A stretch of 55,293 nucleotides of DNA from Candidatus Krumholzibacteriota bacterium (GCA_016933175.1 JAFGBK010000005.1:1-55293); one strand, 5' to 3'. Shown: positions 26,694 through 35,473, counted from the first letter of the stretch. Notes: generated from the sequence alone by a model not told the origin. A program made the numbers and translations.

Positions 26694-28871
26694 TCAACGC
26701 GTCGCCTTGCGGCGCTCGTGCAGGGGCCCGGTCCGCAGGCGCAGGCTGCCGGCGAGGACCAGCAGGGGCGTGGCGGCCGCCACGGCCGCCGCCGCCAGGG
26801 GCGGCAGCAGCCCCAGGCCGCCCAGGGCCATGGCGGCGGCGTTGACGGTCACGGCCCAGGTCAGGTTCTGGCCCGCGACGGCCATTGTGCGCTCGGCCGC
26901 TCCCACGGCATCCAGGACCCGCGCCAGGTTGCCCTGCAGCAGCGTCACGGCGGCGGTGCCCGCGGGCGGCGTGTCGCCGCCCACCAGCGCGATGTCCACG
27001 TCGGCCGCCGCCAGTGCGGGCGCGTCCCCCACGGCGTCGCCCAGCATGGCCACCCTCTCGGCGCCGGCCATCAGCTCGCGGATGCGCCGCGCCTTGGCCT
27101 CGGGGCGCAGGTCGGCCTCGAAGTGGCGGATGCCGGCGCGCTCGGCCTTGCGCCTCACCGCCTCCGGCCGGTCGCCCGACAGCAGCAGGGTCTCGATGCC
27201 GTGCCGGCGCAGGCGCTGCACCAGGGCGCGGGCCTCGGGATGCAGCTCGTGATCGACGCCGAAGAGGGCCGCCAGGCGTCCGTCCAGCGCGACCAGCACG
27301 GGCGTCAGCCCGCTGCTCTCCAGGTCGGCGATGGCGTTGGCCGCCGGCGCCAGGTCCACGCCCTCGCCCGCCAGATACCAGGGCGCTCCCACCAGCACCT
27401 GCCGCCCCGTCACCTCGGCCTTGAGGCCGCCGCCGGGCCGGGTCACCTGGGCCATGGCCACGGCCGTCGCCTCGCTGCGCTCGCTGCAGTAGCGGCGGAG
27501 GGCATCGGCCACGGGATGGCGCACCGTGCACTCGGCGGCCGCCACCAGGCGGAAGACCCGCTCGGAGGACTCGGTGCCCAGGGGCTCGAAGTTCGCCACG
27601 CGGGGCAGGCCCCGCGTCAGGATGCCCGTCTTGTCCAGGGCCAGGCGGGTGATCGCGCGCAGGTCCTCGATGCTGCGGGCGTCGCGGAAGAGGATGCCCC
27701 GCCGCGCGGCGAGGCCGAGGCCCACCAGGAAGGCGCCTGGCAGGGCCATGGCCAGGGTCGCCGTGCTCGGCGCGAGCAGCACCGCGAGGGCCGGCAGCAG
27801 CGGCACCGTGACGGGCGCCGGTTCCGCCAGGAGGACGCGGGCGAGCAGGGCCAGCAGGGACAGGCCCAGGGTGGCCAGGGGCAGCAGCTCCAGGATCCGG
27901 TCGGTGGCGGCCTGCCGCGAGGACTTGGACACGCCGGCCTGTTCCAGGAGCCGCCTGAGCGTGGCCAGGACCGTGGCCTCGCCCACGGCGGCGACGGTCA
28001 TCTCGATGAAGCCCTCGTGAATCTGGGTGCCGCCGATGAGAAGGTCGCCGGGTCCCTTGCGCGCGAAGCGGCTCTCGCCGGACAGGCGCGACTCGTCGAC
28101 GACGCTCTCGCCGCGGAGGACATACCCGTCGGCCGGCACGATCTGCCCGGGCCGCAGGCGCAGCCGGTCCTTCGGCTTCAGGTCCGCGAGGGAGACCTCC
28201 CTCTCGGCACCCTCCTCGTCCACGCGCCGGGCCCGGTCGGGCAGCGGGTCGACCGGCGTGGCGGCGGCCGCCAGGCGCCGGGCGGTCGTGGCCGCCAGCA
28301 GGCGGCCGGCCAGCGCCAGCGCCGCACCCAGGGCGGCCACGTCGAACAGCCGCGGGCCGCTGGTGGGAAGGACGAGCCAGGAGCTCAGCCAGGCGGCCGC
28401 CAAGGCGAGCGCCGTGAGGATCTCCAGGGCCGGCTGGCGGGCCCGCAGGCGCTGCCAGGCGTCCCGGAAGATGCCGCGCCCCGGCCCGGCCAGGACGGCA
28501 GCGGCCAGGGAGCCCGCCAGGAGATCCCAGGCCAGGCCGCGGGGACCGAGCCGGACCAGGAGCAGCAGCGGCACGCCGACCAGCAGGGCCAGGCGCGTGT
28601 CCCGCCGCAAGGCGGGGGTGTCCCAGGCCGCAATGCCGCCTGGCCGGCGCTCCTCTCCGTCCAGGAGGGGTTCGGCCTCGTAGCCCCGGCGCCGCATGAC
28701 CTCCAGCAGCCCCAGCAGGGGCAGGTGGCCGGGCCCCTGGACGCGGGCCTCGCCCGTCAGCGGATTCACCGCCACCGCCGTGACGCCGGGCAAGCCGCGC
28801 AGGGCGGCCTCGGTGCGCCGGGCGCAGCCGCCCCCGGTGAAGCCCTTGATCTGCAGGCGGAGTTCGGTCAA
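26694..28871 (-). CDS. P1B-type (heavy-metal-like) ATPase with degenerate metal sites
   Basis: This protein of about 725 residues has the P1B layout: an N-terminal HMA-like domain (about 1-70), TM helices, an actuator domain, paired TM helices, a P/N domain, and two last TM helices. Catalytic features remain: SRLSGES, phosphorylated Asp413 in LDKTGI (usually DKTGT), VRHPVADAL, and GDAVGDAPAL. The ligands expected in metal pumps are missing. HMA GMxCxxC is GGGCARR, with only Cys16. The TM6 CPC is A367-P368-S369. The TM7 Tyr-Asn is Val-Asn, and the TM8 MxxSS is AxxAT. It could move another substrate or act as a sensor. TTG 28871, after AGGAG, is the likely start (uncertain). It lies 58 bases upstream of the selenoprotein gene. 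Confidence 0.85.
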   Translation of the reverse strand: MTELRLQIKGFTGGGCARRTEAALRGLPGVTAVAVNPLTGEARVQGPGHLPLLGLLEVMRRRGYEAEPLLDGEERRPGGIAAWDTPALRRDTRLALLVGVPLLLLVRLGPRGLAWDLLAGSLAAAVLAGPGRGIFRDAWQRLRARQPALEILTALALAAAWLSSWLVLPTSGPRLFDVAALGAALALAGRLLAATTARRLAAAATPVDPLPDRARRVDEEGAEREVSLADLKPKDRLRLRPGQIVPADGYVLRGESVVDESRLSGESRFARKGPGDLLIGGTQIHEGFIEMTVAAVGEATVLATLRRLLEQAGVSKSSRQAATDRILELLPLATLGLSLLALLARVLLAEPAPVTVPLLPALAVLLAPSTATLAMALPGAFLVGLGLAARRGILFRDARSIEDLRAITRLALDKTGILTRGLPRVANFEPLGTESSERVFRLVAAAECTVRHPVADALRRYCSERSEATAVAMAQVTRPGGGLKAEVTGRQVLVGAPWYLAGEGVDLAPAANAIADLESSGLTPVLVALDGRLAALFGVDHELHPEARALVQRLRRHGIETLLLSGDRPEAVRRKAERAGIRHFEADLRPEAKARRIRELMAGAERVAMLGDAVGDAPALAAADVDIALVGGDTPPAGTAAVTLLQGNLARVLDAVGAAERTMAVAGQNLTWAVTVNAAAMALGGLGLLPPLAAAAVAAATPLLVLAGSLRLRTGPLHERRKATR

Positions 28872-28895
28872 AATGCTCCTACCCGGTCCTGAACC

Positions 28896-28924
28896 TTGCC
28901 CCGGGATTCGGTTTGGGATACAAT
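28896..28924 (+). promoter_or_regulatory. Sigma70 promoter for the small secreted protein gene
   Basis: TTGCCC (28896-28901), 17 bp, TACAAT (28919-28924). Predicted transcription begins about 36 bases before the ATG at 28967. It lies in the divergent gap with the P1B ATPase gene. Confidence 0.6.
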
Positions 28925-28966
28925 AGCCTTTGTCAGGGAGCTTGACGACCGGAAAGAGATGCCCCC

Positions 28967-29179
28967 ATGCACCGAATGCTCTGCATCCTGACGCTCCTGC
29001 TCCTGGTTCTCGCAACGCCGGCCGCGGCTCAGACGGACGAGGCCGTCCAGACCGAGACACCGGTCGTGCAGCAGGACAGCGTCGGCAGCGACCAGCCGGC
29101 CCTCGAACAGGGCGAGCAGCGGCAGGCCCTCGACATCGAGGAGAAGAGCTGGTCGAACATCAAGGCCCTCTGGGGCTGA
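28967..29179 (+). CDS. Small secreted acidic protein
   Basis: This 70-residue protein has a signal peptide (MHRMLCILTLLLLVLATPAA, cut near AAAQ). The remaining ~48-residue mature chain is rich in Gln, Glu and Asp, ending KSWSNIKALWG. No known domain; it is probably unstructured and periplasmic. A good promoter lies directly upstream. The gene is divergent from the P1B ATPase gene, but no functional link can be shown. Confidence 0.6.
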   Translation: MHRMLCILTLLLLVLATPAAAQTDEAVQTETPVVQQDSVGSDQPALEQGEQRQALDIEEKSWSNIKALWG

Positions 29180-29301
29180 TCCTCCCGCCCGACGTTCGGC
29201 GCGGCGTCGCGGCGTGCTGCATTCCCGCAACAACCAGACCCCCACTTCTTCAGATCCTGCTTACCCATCGGGGCCATCCGGGTCCCTTGGCCAACTTTTT
29301 C

Positions 29302-29339
29302 TTGCCAGGCTTCCCGCCTCTTCTTAGTGTTGCAACACT
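29302..29339 (+). promoter_or_regulatory. Promoter of parA-like gene with overlapping palindromic operator
   Basis: TTGCCA (29302-29307), 17 bp, TAGTGT (29325-29330). The -10 box lies inside the perfect 14-bp palindrome AGTGTTGCAACACT (29326-29339), a likely repressor site. The palindrome differs from the known parS consensus. The rest of the 29180-29421 gap holds no gene. Confidence 0.5.
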
Positions 29340-29421
29340 CTCAGCTCACAAGCCGAAGCGGTGACGGGCTGACCTACAACAACTCGTGGTGAACTGCAAC
29401 CCTTCCCCAACAGGAGGTGCC

Positions 29422-30453
29422 ATGGGACGCGCAGTGGCAGTAGTATGTCCCAAAGGCGGTGTCGGGAAGACGACCGTGACCGTGAACCTGGCCTCTGCCC
29501 TGGCCGACATGGGATTCCATTGCCTGCTCATCGGCGTCGATCCCCAGTGCGGGCTGCTCAGCAGCTTCGGCAGGGATCGCTTCGCGGTGGACTATGGACT
29601 GCTCGACTTCTTCGATCCCGAGGGCGATCCCGCGCGCGTGGTGCAGTCGAGCACCATGCCCAACCTGGACTTCATCACCAGCAATGTCTGGTCGCGCGAG
29701 GAGGAGGCGGAGCTGATCGAGCGCGCCGGCGCCGAGCCGGAGCGGCTGGCCGCGTCGCTGGCCGACTACCGCGGCCACTACGATTTCCTCTTCCTGGACT
29801 GCCCGCCCAACATGGGTCCGCTGACGGCCGCTGCGTTGCGCGCCGCCGACGCCTACCTGGTGCCTATGCAGGCGGAGGAGCTGGCCTATCACGCCCTGCC
29901 GCGCCTGTTCGACGCCGTCGACGAGCTGGCGCGCGGGGGCGCGCCCATGCCGGAACTGATGGGGATCGTGCTCAACCAGGTGGACGAGCGCACGCGCCTG
30001 GCGAGCAATGTCATCGAGCGCGTACGCGACGACTACGGCGAGCAGGTCTTCCAGACCATGATCCCGCGCACCGTGCGCCTGGCGGAGGTGGCGCAGCGCG
30101 GCCTGCCGGTCAACCTCTTCAATCGCAGCGGAGCCGGCGCCCGCGCCTTCGCCGCCCTGGCCGAGGAGATCCTGGCGGCCCCGGCGCGGCCCGCGGAGCG
30201 TCTGGAGCGGGAGGCCGCACTGGCCGGCAGCGCGGGCGCTAGCTTCGGGACGTCCGAGACCCGCGTGGCGGCGCCCTTCGCCGTCGAGGCCGCGGCCCGC
30301 GACGGCGCGGACCGCGACGAGGCGGACCGGTTCGGCGGGGAGCCGGTGATCTCCCTCGACGAGATCGACGAGAGCGGAGCGGGCGCAGGTCCGCGCAGCC
30401 TCCCCAGTCTCGACGACTACGACGGAGTGGGCGACGAAGACCGCTATCATTGA
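29422..30453 (+). CDS. Orphan ParA/Soj-family ATPase
   Basis: This 343-residue deviant-Walker ATPase has Walker A KGGVGKTT at about residues 11-18 with the signature Lys11. Switch regions are VDPQCGLLSS and FLFLDCPPNMGPLT (Walker B), then PMQAEELAYHALPRLFDAV and VLNQVDERTRLASNVIERV. The last ~75 residues form an acidic Ala/Asp/Glu-rich, probably disordered tail not found in standard ParA. ParA proteins position DNA or protein cargo on the nucleoid by ATP-driven dimerisation. No ParB gene follows; a terminator does. The cargo is therefore unknown. ATG 29422 has AGGAGG 4 bases upstream and is preferred over an in-frame GTG at 29386. Confidence 0.85.
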   Translation: MGRAVAVVCPKGGVGKTTVTVNLASALADMGFHCLLIGVDPQCGLLSSFGRDRFAVDYGLLDFFDPEGDPARVVQSSTMPNLDFITSNVWSREEEAELIERAGAEPERLAASLADYRGHYDFLFLDCPPNMGPLTAAALRAADAYLVPMQAEELAYHALPRLFDAVDELARGGAPMPELMGIVLNQVDERTRLASNVIERVRDDYGEQVFQTMIPRTVRLAEVAQRGLPVNLFNRSGAGARAFAALAEEILAAPARPAERLEREAALAGSAGASFGTSETRVAAPFAVEAAARDGADRDEADRFGGEPVISLDEIDESGAGAGPRSLPSLDDYDGVGDEDRYH

Positions 30454-30476
30454 GCGGATCTGACCGATGCGGACGG

Positions 30477-30514
30477 CGGCGGGGCGGAATCTTCTTTTTC
30501 CGCCCCGCCGTTTT
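30477..30514 (+). terminator. Rho-independent terminator of the parA-like gene
   Basis: CGGCGGGGCGGAA (30477-30489) pairs perfectly with TTCCGCCCCGCCG (30498-30510), followed by TTTT (30511-30514). Confidence 0.85.
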
Positions 30515-30525
30515 GCGGGAACCCG

Positions 30526-30531
30526 TATAGT
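30526..30531 (+). promoter_or_regulatory. Candidate -10 box for the DUF3078 gene
   Basis: TATAGT at 30526-30531, directly after the terminator, is the best -10 for the gene at 30614. No -35 resembling TTGNNN lies 16-18 bp upstream. Confidence 0.3.
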
Positions 30532-30613
30532 ATCCGGGCGTAGGCGGTGTCTTTTCCGACGATCGCGCCGGACGCGCGGCAATCCAAGGACACGCACAGA
30601 TGGGAGCGAGACA

Positions 30614-31540
30614 ATGACCACGACGAGACGAACCGGACCGGCCGTACTGGCGCTGATCGCCGTCGCCCTGGTCGCGCCTGTCACCCTGGCCGCCCAGGAG
30701 GCGGCGAGCAAGGGCTGGGATCTTGCGGCGGACCTGGGGCTCGCACTCACCCAGAGCGGCTACAGCGATTCCTGGCAGGGCGGCGAATCCGGCTCCATCA
30801 GCTGGAGCGCGACGGCCAACATGACGGCCGGCCGCGTGCTCAATCCCTCGGTCACCTGGGCGAACGACCTGAAGCTCGCCTACGGCCAGAGCCACCTCCA
30901 GGACTCCGAAACCAAGGACTGGGCGCCGCCCAAGAAGAGCACGGACCGCATCTTCCTGGAGTCCCTGCTCAAGTACACGCTGGGCTGGAGCGTTGACCCC
31001 TACACGGCCCTGACCGTGGAGAGCCAGTTCTACGATGCCAGCGTGCCGGAGAAGGCGCGCTACCTGACTCCCACCACCCTCACCGAATCGGTCGGCATCG
31101 GACGCAGCCTCATCGCGACCGAGCAGCGCGAGCTCTACAGCCGCCTCGGCGTGGCCTTCCGCCAGAAGCTGACCAACGCCGCCATCGCGCCCGCGACGGC
31201 GGGCGGCGACTGGGGCACCGAGTGGGACACGGTCACCGACGGCGGCTTCGAATGGGTCACCGACTACAAGCACACCTTCGCCGAGGAGCGCATGAACCTC
31301 GTCACCAAGCTGCGCCTGTTCCAGGCCCTCGTCAACTCGGAGTCCGACGCGCTGGCGGGGCTGGAGAACGAGGACTACTGGCAGGCGCCGGACGTCGCCT
31401 GGGAAGCCACCTTCTCGGCCGCCGTCTCCAAGTACATCCAGGTGACGCTGTTCGCCGAGCTGCTCTACGACAAGGAGGTCGAACTGCGCGGCCGCTTCCG
31501 CGAGACGCTCGGCCTGGGCCTCTCCTACAAGCTGTTCTAA
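30614..31540 (+). CDS. DUF3078 family protein, probable outer-membrane beta-barrel
   Basis: This 308-residue protein has a signal peptide (about 1-27, ending LAAQ) followed by alternating amphipathic strands. The GWDLAADLGLALTQSGYSDS start and GWSVDPYTALTVESQF middle match the DUF3078 family of Bacteroidetes and relatives. It ends LGLGLSYKLF with a terminal Phe, as in many outer-membrane barrels. The family function is unknown. ATG 30614 follows GGGAGCGAG; an upstream in-frame start would precede the signal peptide. Its own candidate -10 box is at 30526. Confidence 0.75.
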   Translation: MTTTRRTGPAVLALIAVALVAPVTLAAQEAASKGWDLAADLGLALTQSGYSDSWQGGESGSISWSATANMTAGRVLNPSVTWANDLKLAYGQSHLQDSETKDWAPPKKSTDRIFLESLLKYTLGWSVDPYTALTVESQFYDASVPEKARYLTPTTLTESVGIGRSLIATEQRELYSRLGVAFRQKLTNAAIAPATAGGDWGTEWDTVTDGGFEWVTDYKHTFAEERMNLVTKLRLFQALVNSESDALAGLENEDYWQAPDVAWEATFSAAVSKYIQVTLFAELLYDKEVELRGRFRETLGLGLSYKLF

Positions 31541-31595
31541 CCGCAAGCGCTCCACCGCCGATGGCCGGCGGCGACGCGCGACGAAGGAGGAAACC

Positions 31596-32423
31596 ATGGA
31601 CGTCGCTCAGACTACCCAGACGCTGACGGACTTCGCCACGACCTACGGCATCAAGATCGTGGGCGCCATCCTGATCCTGATCGCCGGTCGCATCATCGCC
31701 GGCGCGCTGCGCCGCGGCGTGCGCAAGATGATGAGCCGGGGCAAGGGCGACCCGACCCTGACCCACTTCTTCGCCAGCCTGGTCTACTACCTGGTGATCA
31801 CCTTCACGGTGCTGGCGGCCCTGGGCAAGTTCGGCGTGGAGACGGCCTCCCTGGTGGCCGTCCTCGGCGCCACCGGCTTCGCCATCGGCTTCGCCATGCA
31901 GGGCAGCCTCAGCAACTTCGCCGCCGGCGTGCTGCTGCTGGTCTTCCGCCCCTACAAGGTCGGCGACTTCGTCGACGTGGCCGGCGTCGCCGGCTCCGTC
32001 AAGGAGATCGGCCTGTTCAACACGACCATGACCACGCCCGACAACGTCCGCATCATCGTGCCCAACGGGAAGATCTTCGGCGACGTCATCAAGAACTTCA
32101 GCGCAGAGGACCTCCGCCGCGTGGACATGACCTTCGGCATCGGCTACGGCAGCTCCATCCCCCGCGCCATCGAGATCATCGAGGGCCTGCTGGAGGCCGA
32201 CGCGCGCGTGCTGCCGGAGCCCGCGCTGCAGATCGTCGTCGCGGAGCTCGCCGACTCCAGCGTCAACATCGTCGTGCGGCCCTGGGCCAAGAAGGAGGAC
32301 TACTGGGGTCTCAAGTTCGACATGACCCACCGCGTCAAGGAGGCCTTCGACGCCGCGGGCATCGAGATCCCCTTCCCGCAGCGCGTCGTGCACAACATCG
32401 CCGTCGCGGGCAGGTCCGCCTGA
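31596..32423 (+). CDS. mscS: Small-conductance mechanosensitive channel, MscS family
   Basis: This 275-residue protein has three TM helices in residues ~15-125, with the pore-lining GFAIGFAMQGSLSNFAAGV. The MscS beta-domain follows with FRPYKVGDFVDVAGVAGSV and ITIPN-like IIVPNGKIFG. The C-terminal alpha-beta domain contains NIVVRPWAKKEDYW, and the protein ends near IPFPQRVVH. It opens under membrane tension to release solutes during hypo-osmotic shock. Length is close to E. coli MscS (286). AAGGAGG lies 6 bases before the ATG. Confidence 0.95.
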   Translation: MDVAQTTQTLTDFATTYGIKIVGAILILIAGRIIAGALRRGVRKMMSRGKGDPTLTHFFASLVYYLVITFTVLAALGKFGVETASLVAVLGATGFAIGFAMQGSLSNFAAGVLLLVFRPYKVGDFVDVAGVAGSVKEIGLFNTTMTTPDNVRIIVPNGKIFGDVIKNFSAEDLRRVDMTFGIGYGSSIPRAIEIIEGLLEADARVLPEPALQIVVAELADSSVNIVVRPWAKKEDYWGLKFDMTHRVKEAFDAAGIEIPFPQRVVHNIAVAGRSA

Positions 32424-32524
32424 CCGGCGCCGGATTCCGAACGACCGGCGGGGCGGCGGCCGTGTGCCGCTGCCCTTTCCCGTGGCCGATATCGCAAGAT
32501 TTCCGGCACGTCCGGGTGGCCAGC

Positions 32525-32553
32525 TTGACAAGGCCCGAGGGCCTGCGTACTCT
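32525..32553 (+). promoter_or_regulatory. Sigma70 promoter for the 2-oxoacid:ferredoxin oxidoreductase operon
   Basis: A perfect TTGACA (32525-32530), 17 bp, TACTCT (32548-32553). It leaves a leader of about 110 bases before the ATG at 32669 with no recognised riboswitch. Confidence 0.65.
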
Positions 32554-32668
32554 ATCCCCGGATCGCTGCAGGCCTTGCTAGGCCTTGTCCCGCTTGGCTT
32601 TCCGTGATCCCGTCGCGGGGCGGCTCCCGCGCCGCCAGCTTTGCAAGTTCCCACGAAAGGTGGATTCC

Positions 32669-32923
32669 ATGAGCCGGATCCTGGAAGAGGCCATCACCGT
32701 CGTGTCTGCGGAGCATTGCAAGGGATGCGGGCTCTGCGTGCAGGCCTGTCCCCAGGCCGTGCTCGCCCTCATGAGCAGCTTCAACAGCAAGGGCTACCAC
32801 CCCGCGCACTACGTCGGCGAGGGGTGCACCGGCTGCGGCATGTGCTTCTATGCCTGCCCCGAGCCGGCAGCCATCACCGTCTACAAGAAGGGCGCCGAGT
32901 ATCCCGACCAGGAGGGAAGGTAA
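32669..32923 (+). CDS. 2-oxoacid:ferredoxin oxidoreductase delta subunit (2x[4Fe-4S] ferredoxin)
   Basis: This 84-residue ferredoxin-type protein has two CxxCxxCxxxC clusters: [12 protein letters not shown] (about residues 17-28) and [17 protein letters not shown]. It passes electrons from the TPP-bound catalytic site to ferredoxin. ATG 32669 is chosen because AAAGGTGG lies about 5 bases before it. The stop overlaps the next start (TAATG). Confidence 0.9.
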   Translation: MSRILEEAITVVSAEHCKGCGLCVQACPQAVLALMSSFNSKGYHPAHYVGEGCTGCGMCFYACPEPAAITVYKKGAEYPDQEGR

Positions 32924-33984
32924 TGGCCAAGGAATTCATCAAGGGTAACGAGGCCATCGTGAAGGCGGCGCTGCTGGCCGGCTGCCGGTCCTACTATGGC
33001 TACCCGATCACACCCGCCAGCGAGATCGCCCACGCCGCGGCCAAGTACTTCCCCCGCGTCAGCCGGACCTTCCTGCAGGCCGAAAGCGAGATCGCATCCA
33101 TCCAGATGGTCTACGGCGCCTCGGCCAGCGGCGAGCGCACCATGACCGCCTCGTCCGGCCCCGGCATCAGCCTCAAGCAGGAGGGTCTCAGCTACCTGGC
33201 CGGCAGCGAGCTGCCCTGCGTCGTGGTCAACATCATGCGCGGCGGCCCCGGCCTGGGGAACATCTCCCCCGCCCAGGGCGACTACAACCAGATCGTCAAG
33301 GGCGGCGGCCACGGCGACTACAAGGTGATCGTGCTGGCGCCCAACGGGGCGCAGGAGATGTGCGACCTGACCATGCTCGCCTTCGACTTGGCGGACAAGT
33401 GGCGCAACCCGGTCATCCTCCTGGCCGACGGCTTCATCGGCCAGATGATGGAGCCGGTGGAATTTCCGGCGCCCGTCGGGGATCTCCCGGCCAAGCCCTG
33501 GGCGCTGACCGGCGAGAAGATCTCCCGGAACAACCTCATCAACTCCATCTACCTGGACAACGACGAGCTGGAGGCCCACGTCGGGCACCTGGCGGAGAAG
33601 TACGCCAGGATCACCGAGGCGGAAGTGCGCTTCGAGGCCTACCACGCCGACGACGCCGAGCTGGTGCTCGTCGGCTACGGCATCGTCAGCCGCATCATCC
33701 GCACCGTCGTCGACCAGGCCCGCGAGGCCGGCCTCAAGGTCGGCCTGCTCAGGCCCATCACCCTCTTCCCCTTCCCGACGCGGAAGATCGGCGAGCTCTG
33801 TGAGAGCGCCGCGGGCTTCCTCGCCGTGGAGATGAGCACCGGCCAGATGGTGGACGACGTGCGGCTGGCCGTGAACGGCCGCCTGCCCGTCCACTTCTTC
33901 AGCCGGACGGGCGGCAACGTGCCGACGGTGGAGGAGATCTTCGACGTGGTGCGGCAGCATCTCAGCGCCGCGCAGCCGGTCTAG
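32923..33984 (+). CDS. 2-oxoacid:ferredoxin oxidoreductase alpha subunit
   Basis: This 353-residue protein contains the pyrimidine-binding half of the PFOR fold: [38 protein letters not shown] and [20 protein letters not shown], then domain II. It resembles VorB/KorA subunits acting on branched 2-oxoacids or 2-oxoglutarate; the substrate cannot be read from the sequence with confidence. A strong AGGAGGGAAGG ribosome site lies within the upstream gene, whose stop it overlaps. Confidence 0.9.
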   Translation: MAKEFIKGNEAIVKAALLAGCRSYYGYPITPASEIAHAAAKYFPRVSRTFLQAESEIASIQMVYGASASGERTMTASSGPGISLKQEGLSYLAGSELPCVVVNIMRGGPGLGNISPAQGDYNQIVKGGGHGDYKVIVLAPNGAQEMCDLTMLAFDLADKWRNPVILLADGFIGQMMEPVEFPAPVGDLPAKPWALTGEKISRNNLINSIYLDNDELEAHVGHLAEKYARITEAEVRFEAYHADDAELVLVGYGIVSRIIRTVVDQAREAGLKVGLLRPITLFPFPTRKIGELCESAAGFLAVEMSTGQMVDDVRLAVNGRLPVHFFSRTGGNVPTVEEIFDVVRQHLSAAQPV

Positions 33985-33993
33985 GAGGTCGTC

Positions 33994-35418
33994 ATGGCTA
34001 AGCTGATCCTCGAGAAACCCAAGGGCTTCTGCGATTCGTACGAGCGCAAGCCGGGCGACCACGGCACCACGCACTACTGCCCCGGCTGCGGTCACGGCAA
34101 CATCCACAAGCTGCTCGCCGAGGCGGTGGAGGACCTGGGCATCCAGGACCGCACCATCATCATCAGCCCGGTGGGTTGCTCGGTCTTCGTCTACTACTAC
34201 TTCGCCACGGGCAACATCCAGGTGGCGCACGGCCGCGCGCCGGCCGTGGCGACGGCGCTCAAGCGGGCCAATCCGCACGCCATCGTCGTCAGCTACCAGG
34301 GCGACGGCGACCTGGCGGCCATCGGCGGCAACAACATCCTGCAAGCCGCCAACCGCGGCGAGCACATCACCGTGATCTTCGTCAACAACGCCATCTACGG
34401 CATGACGGGCGGCCAGCTGGCGCCCACCTCCCTGCTGGGCATGAAGACGGCGACCACGCCCTACGGCCGCGACCTGCTCAACGAGGGCCCGCCCATGAAG
34501 GTCGTGGAACTGCTGTCGTCCCTGGACGGCCCCACCTACCTCGAGCGCCAGGCCATCATGGGCAACAAGTACATCGCCAGGGCGCGCAAGGCGCTGCGCA
34601 ACGCCCTGCAGTGCCAGATCGACGGCAAGGGCTTCTCCATGGTGGAGATCCTGTCCGCCTGCCCCTCGGGCTGGAAGGTGGACCCCACGGACAGCTACGC
34701 GTGGATGGAGAAGAACATGCTGCCGCACTTCCAGCTGGGCGTCACCAAGGACGTGCGCGCCGAGCGCGAGCCCTTCTTCCGCACGTTCAAGACGCTGAGC
34801 GCCGCGGAGATCGTCGAGCAGCTGGACCTGGCGGTGCCCGAGCCGAAGCACTTCCCCAGCAAGCTGCAGAAGACGGGCTACGGCGACCCGTCCATCAAGC
34901 TGGCGGGCTTCGGCGGCCAGGGCATCCTCTCGGCCGGCGCCATGCTGGCCAACGCCGGCATGGAGCAGGGCCTCCAGACGAGCTGGATCCCCTCCTACGG
35001 GCCGGAGATGCGCGGCGGCACGGCCTACTGCTTCGTCAACCTGAGCGAGAGGCCCATCGGCAGCCCGACGGTGAGCCACCCCGACGTGCTGATGGCCTTC
35101 AACCGGCCCAGCCTCGAGAAGTTCGAGCCGGATGTGAAGCCGGGCGGGCTGCTCATGTACGACTCGACCATCATCGACGTGAAGCCCAAGCGCGGCGACA
35201 TCGAGATCCTCGCCGTGCCCGCCACGCAGATGGCCGACGACCTGGGCAACACGCGCATGGCCAACACCATCATGGTCGGCGTCTACGTGGCCCATACGGG
35301 GATCATGAGCCCCGCGGCCATCGAGCAGACCCTGCCCCTGGCGATCAAGCGCAAGAACCTCGTCGACGCCAACAAGAAGGCCCTCCGGGCCGGCGTCGAC
35401 TTCGCCGCGACGCTCTGA
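33994..35418 (+). CDS. 2-oxoacid:ferredoxin oxidoreductase, fused beta and gamma subunits
   Basis: This is a 474-residue fusion. Residues ~1-285 form the TPP-binding beta subunit, with HYCPGCGHGNIHKLLAEAVE, SPVGCSVFVYYYF, HGRAPAVATALKRANP, and GDGDLAAIGGNNILQAANRG followed by NNAIYGMTGGQ. Residues ~300-474 form the gamma subunit, with LAGFGGQGILSAGAMLANAG and SYGPEMRGGTAYC. With the delta and alpha genes just upstream it makes a complete enzyme that oxidatively decarboxylates a 2-oxoacid to its acyl-CoA, or runs in the reductive direction, using ferredoxin. It starts 9 bases after the alpha gene and is followed by a terminator. Confidence 0.92.
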   Translation: MAKLILEKPKGFCDSYERKPGDHGTTHYCPGCGHGNIHKLLAEAVEDLGIQDRTIIISPVGCSVFVYYYFATGNIQVAHGRAPAVATALKRANPHAIVVSYQGDGDLAAIGGNNILQAANRGEHITVIFVNNAIYGMTGGQLAPTSLLGMKTATTPYGRDLLNEGPPMKVVELLSSLDGPTYLERQAIMGNKYIARARKALRNALQCQIDGKGFSMVEILSACPSGWKVDPTDSYAWMEKNMLPHFQLGVTKDVRAEREPFFRTFKTLSAAEIVEQLDLAVPEPKHFPSKLQKTGYGDPSIKLAGFGGQGILSAGAMLANAGMEQGLQTSWIPSYGPEMRGGTAYCFVNLSERPIGSPTVSHPDVLMAFNRPSLEKFEPDVKPGGLLMYDSTIIDVKPKRGDIEILAVPATQMADDLGNTRMANTIMVGVYVAHTGIMSPAAIEQTLPLAIKRKNLVDANKKALRAGVDFAATL

Positions 35419-35445
35419 CCGCGCCAAGCGGAACCGGATTCACGA

Positions 35446-35473
35446 AGCCCCCGCCAGCGGACGGGGGCTTTTC
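35446..35473 (+). terminator. Rho-independent terminator of the oxidoreductase operon
   Basis: AGCCCCCG and CGGGGGCT arms around a short loop (35446-35469) are followed by TTTTCT. It lies 27 bases after the fused beta-gamma stop. Confidence 0.85.
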
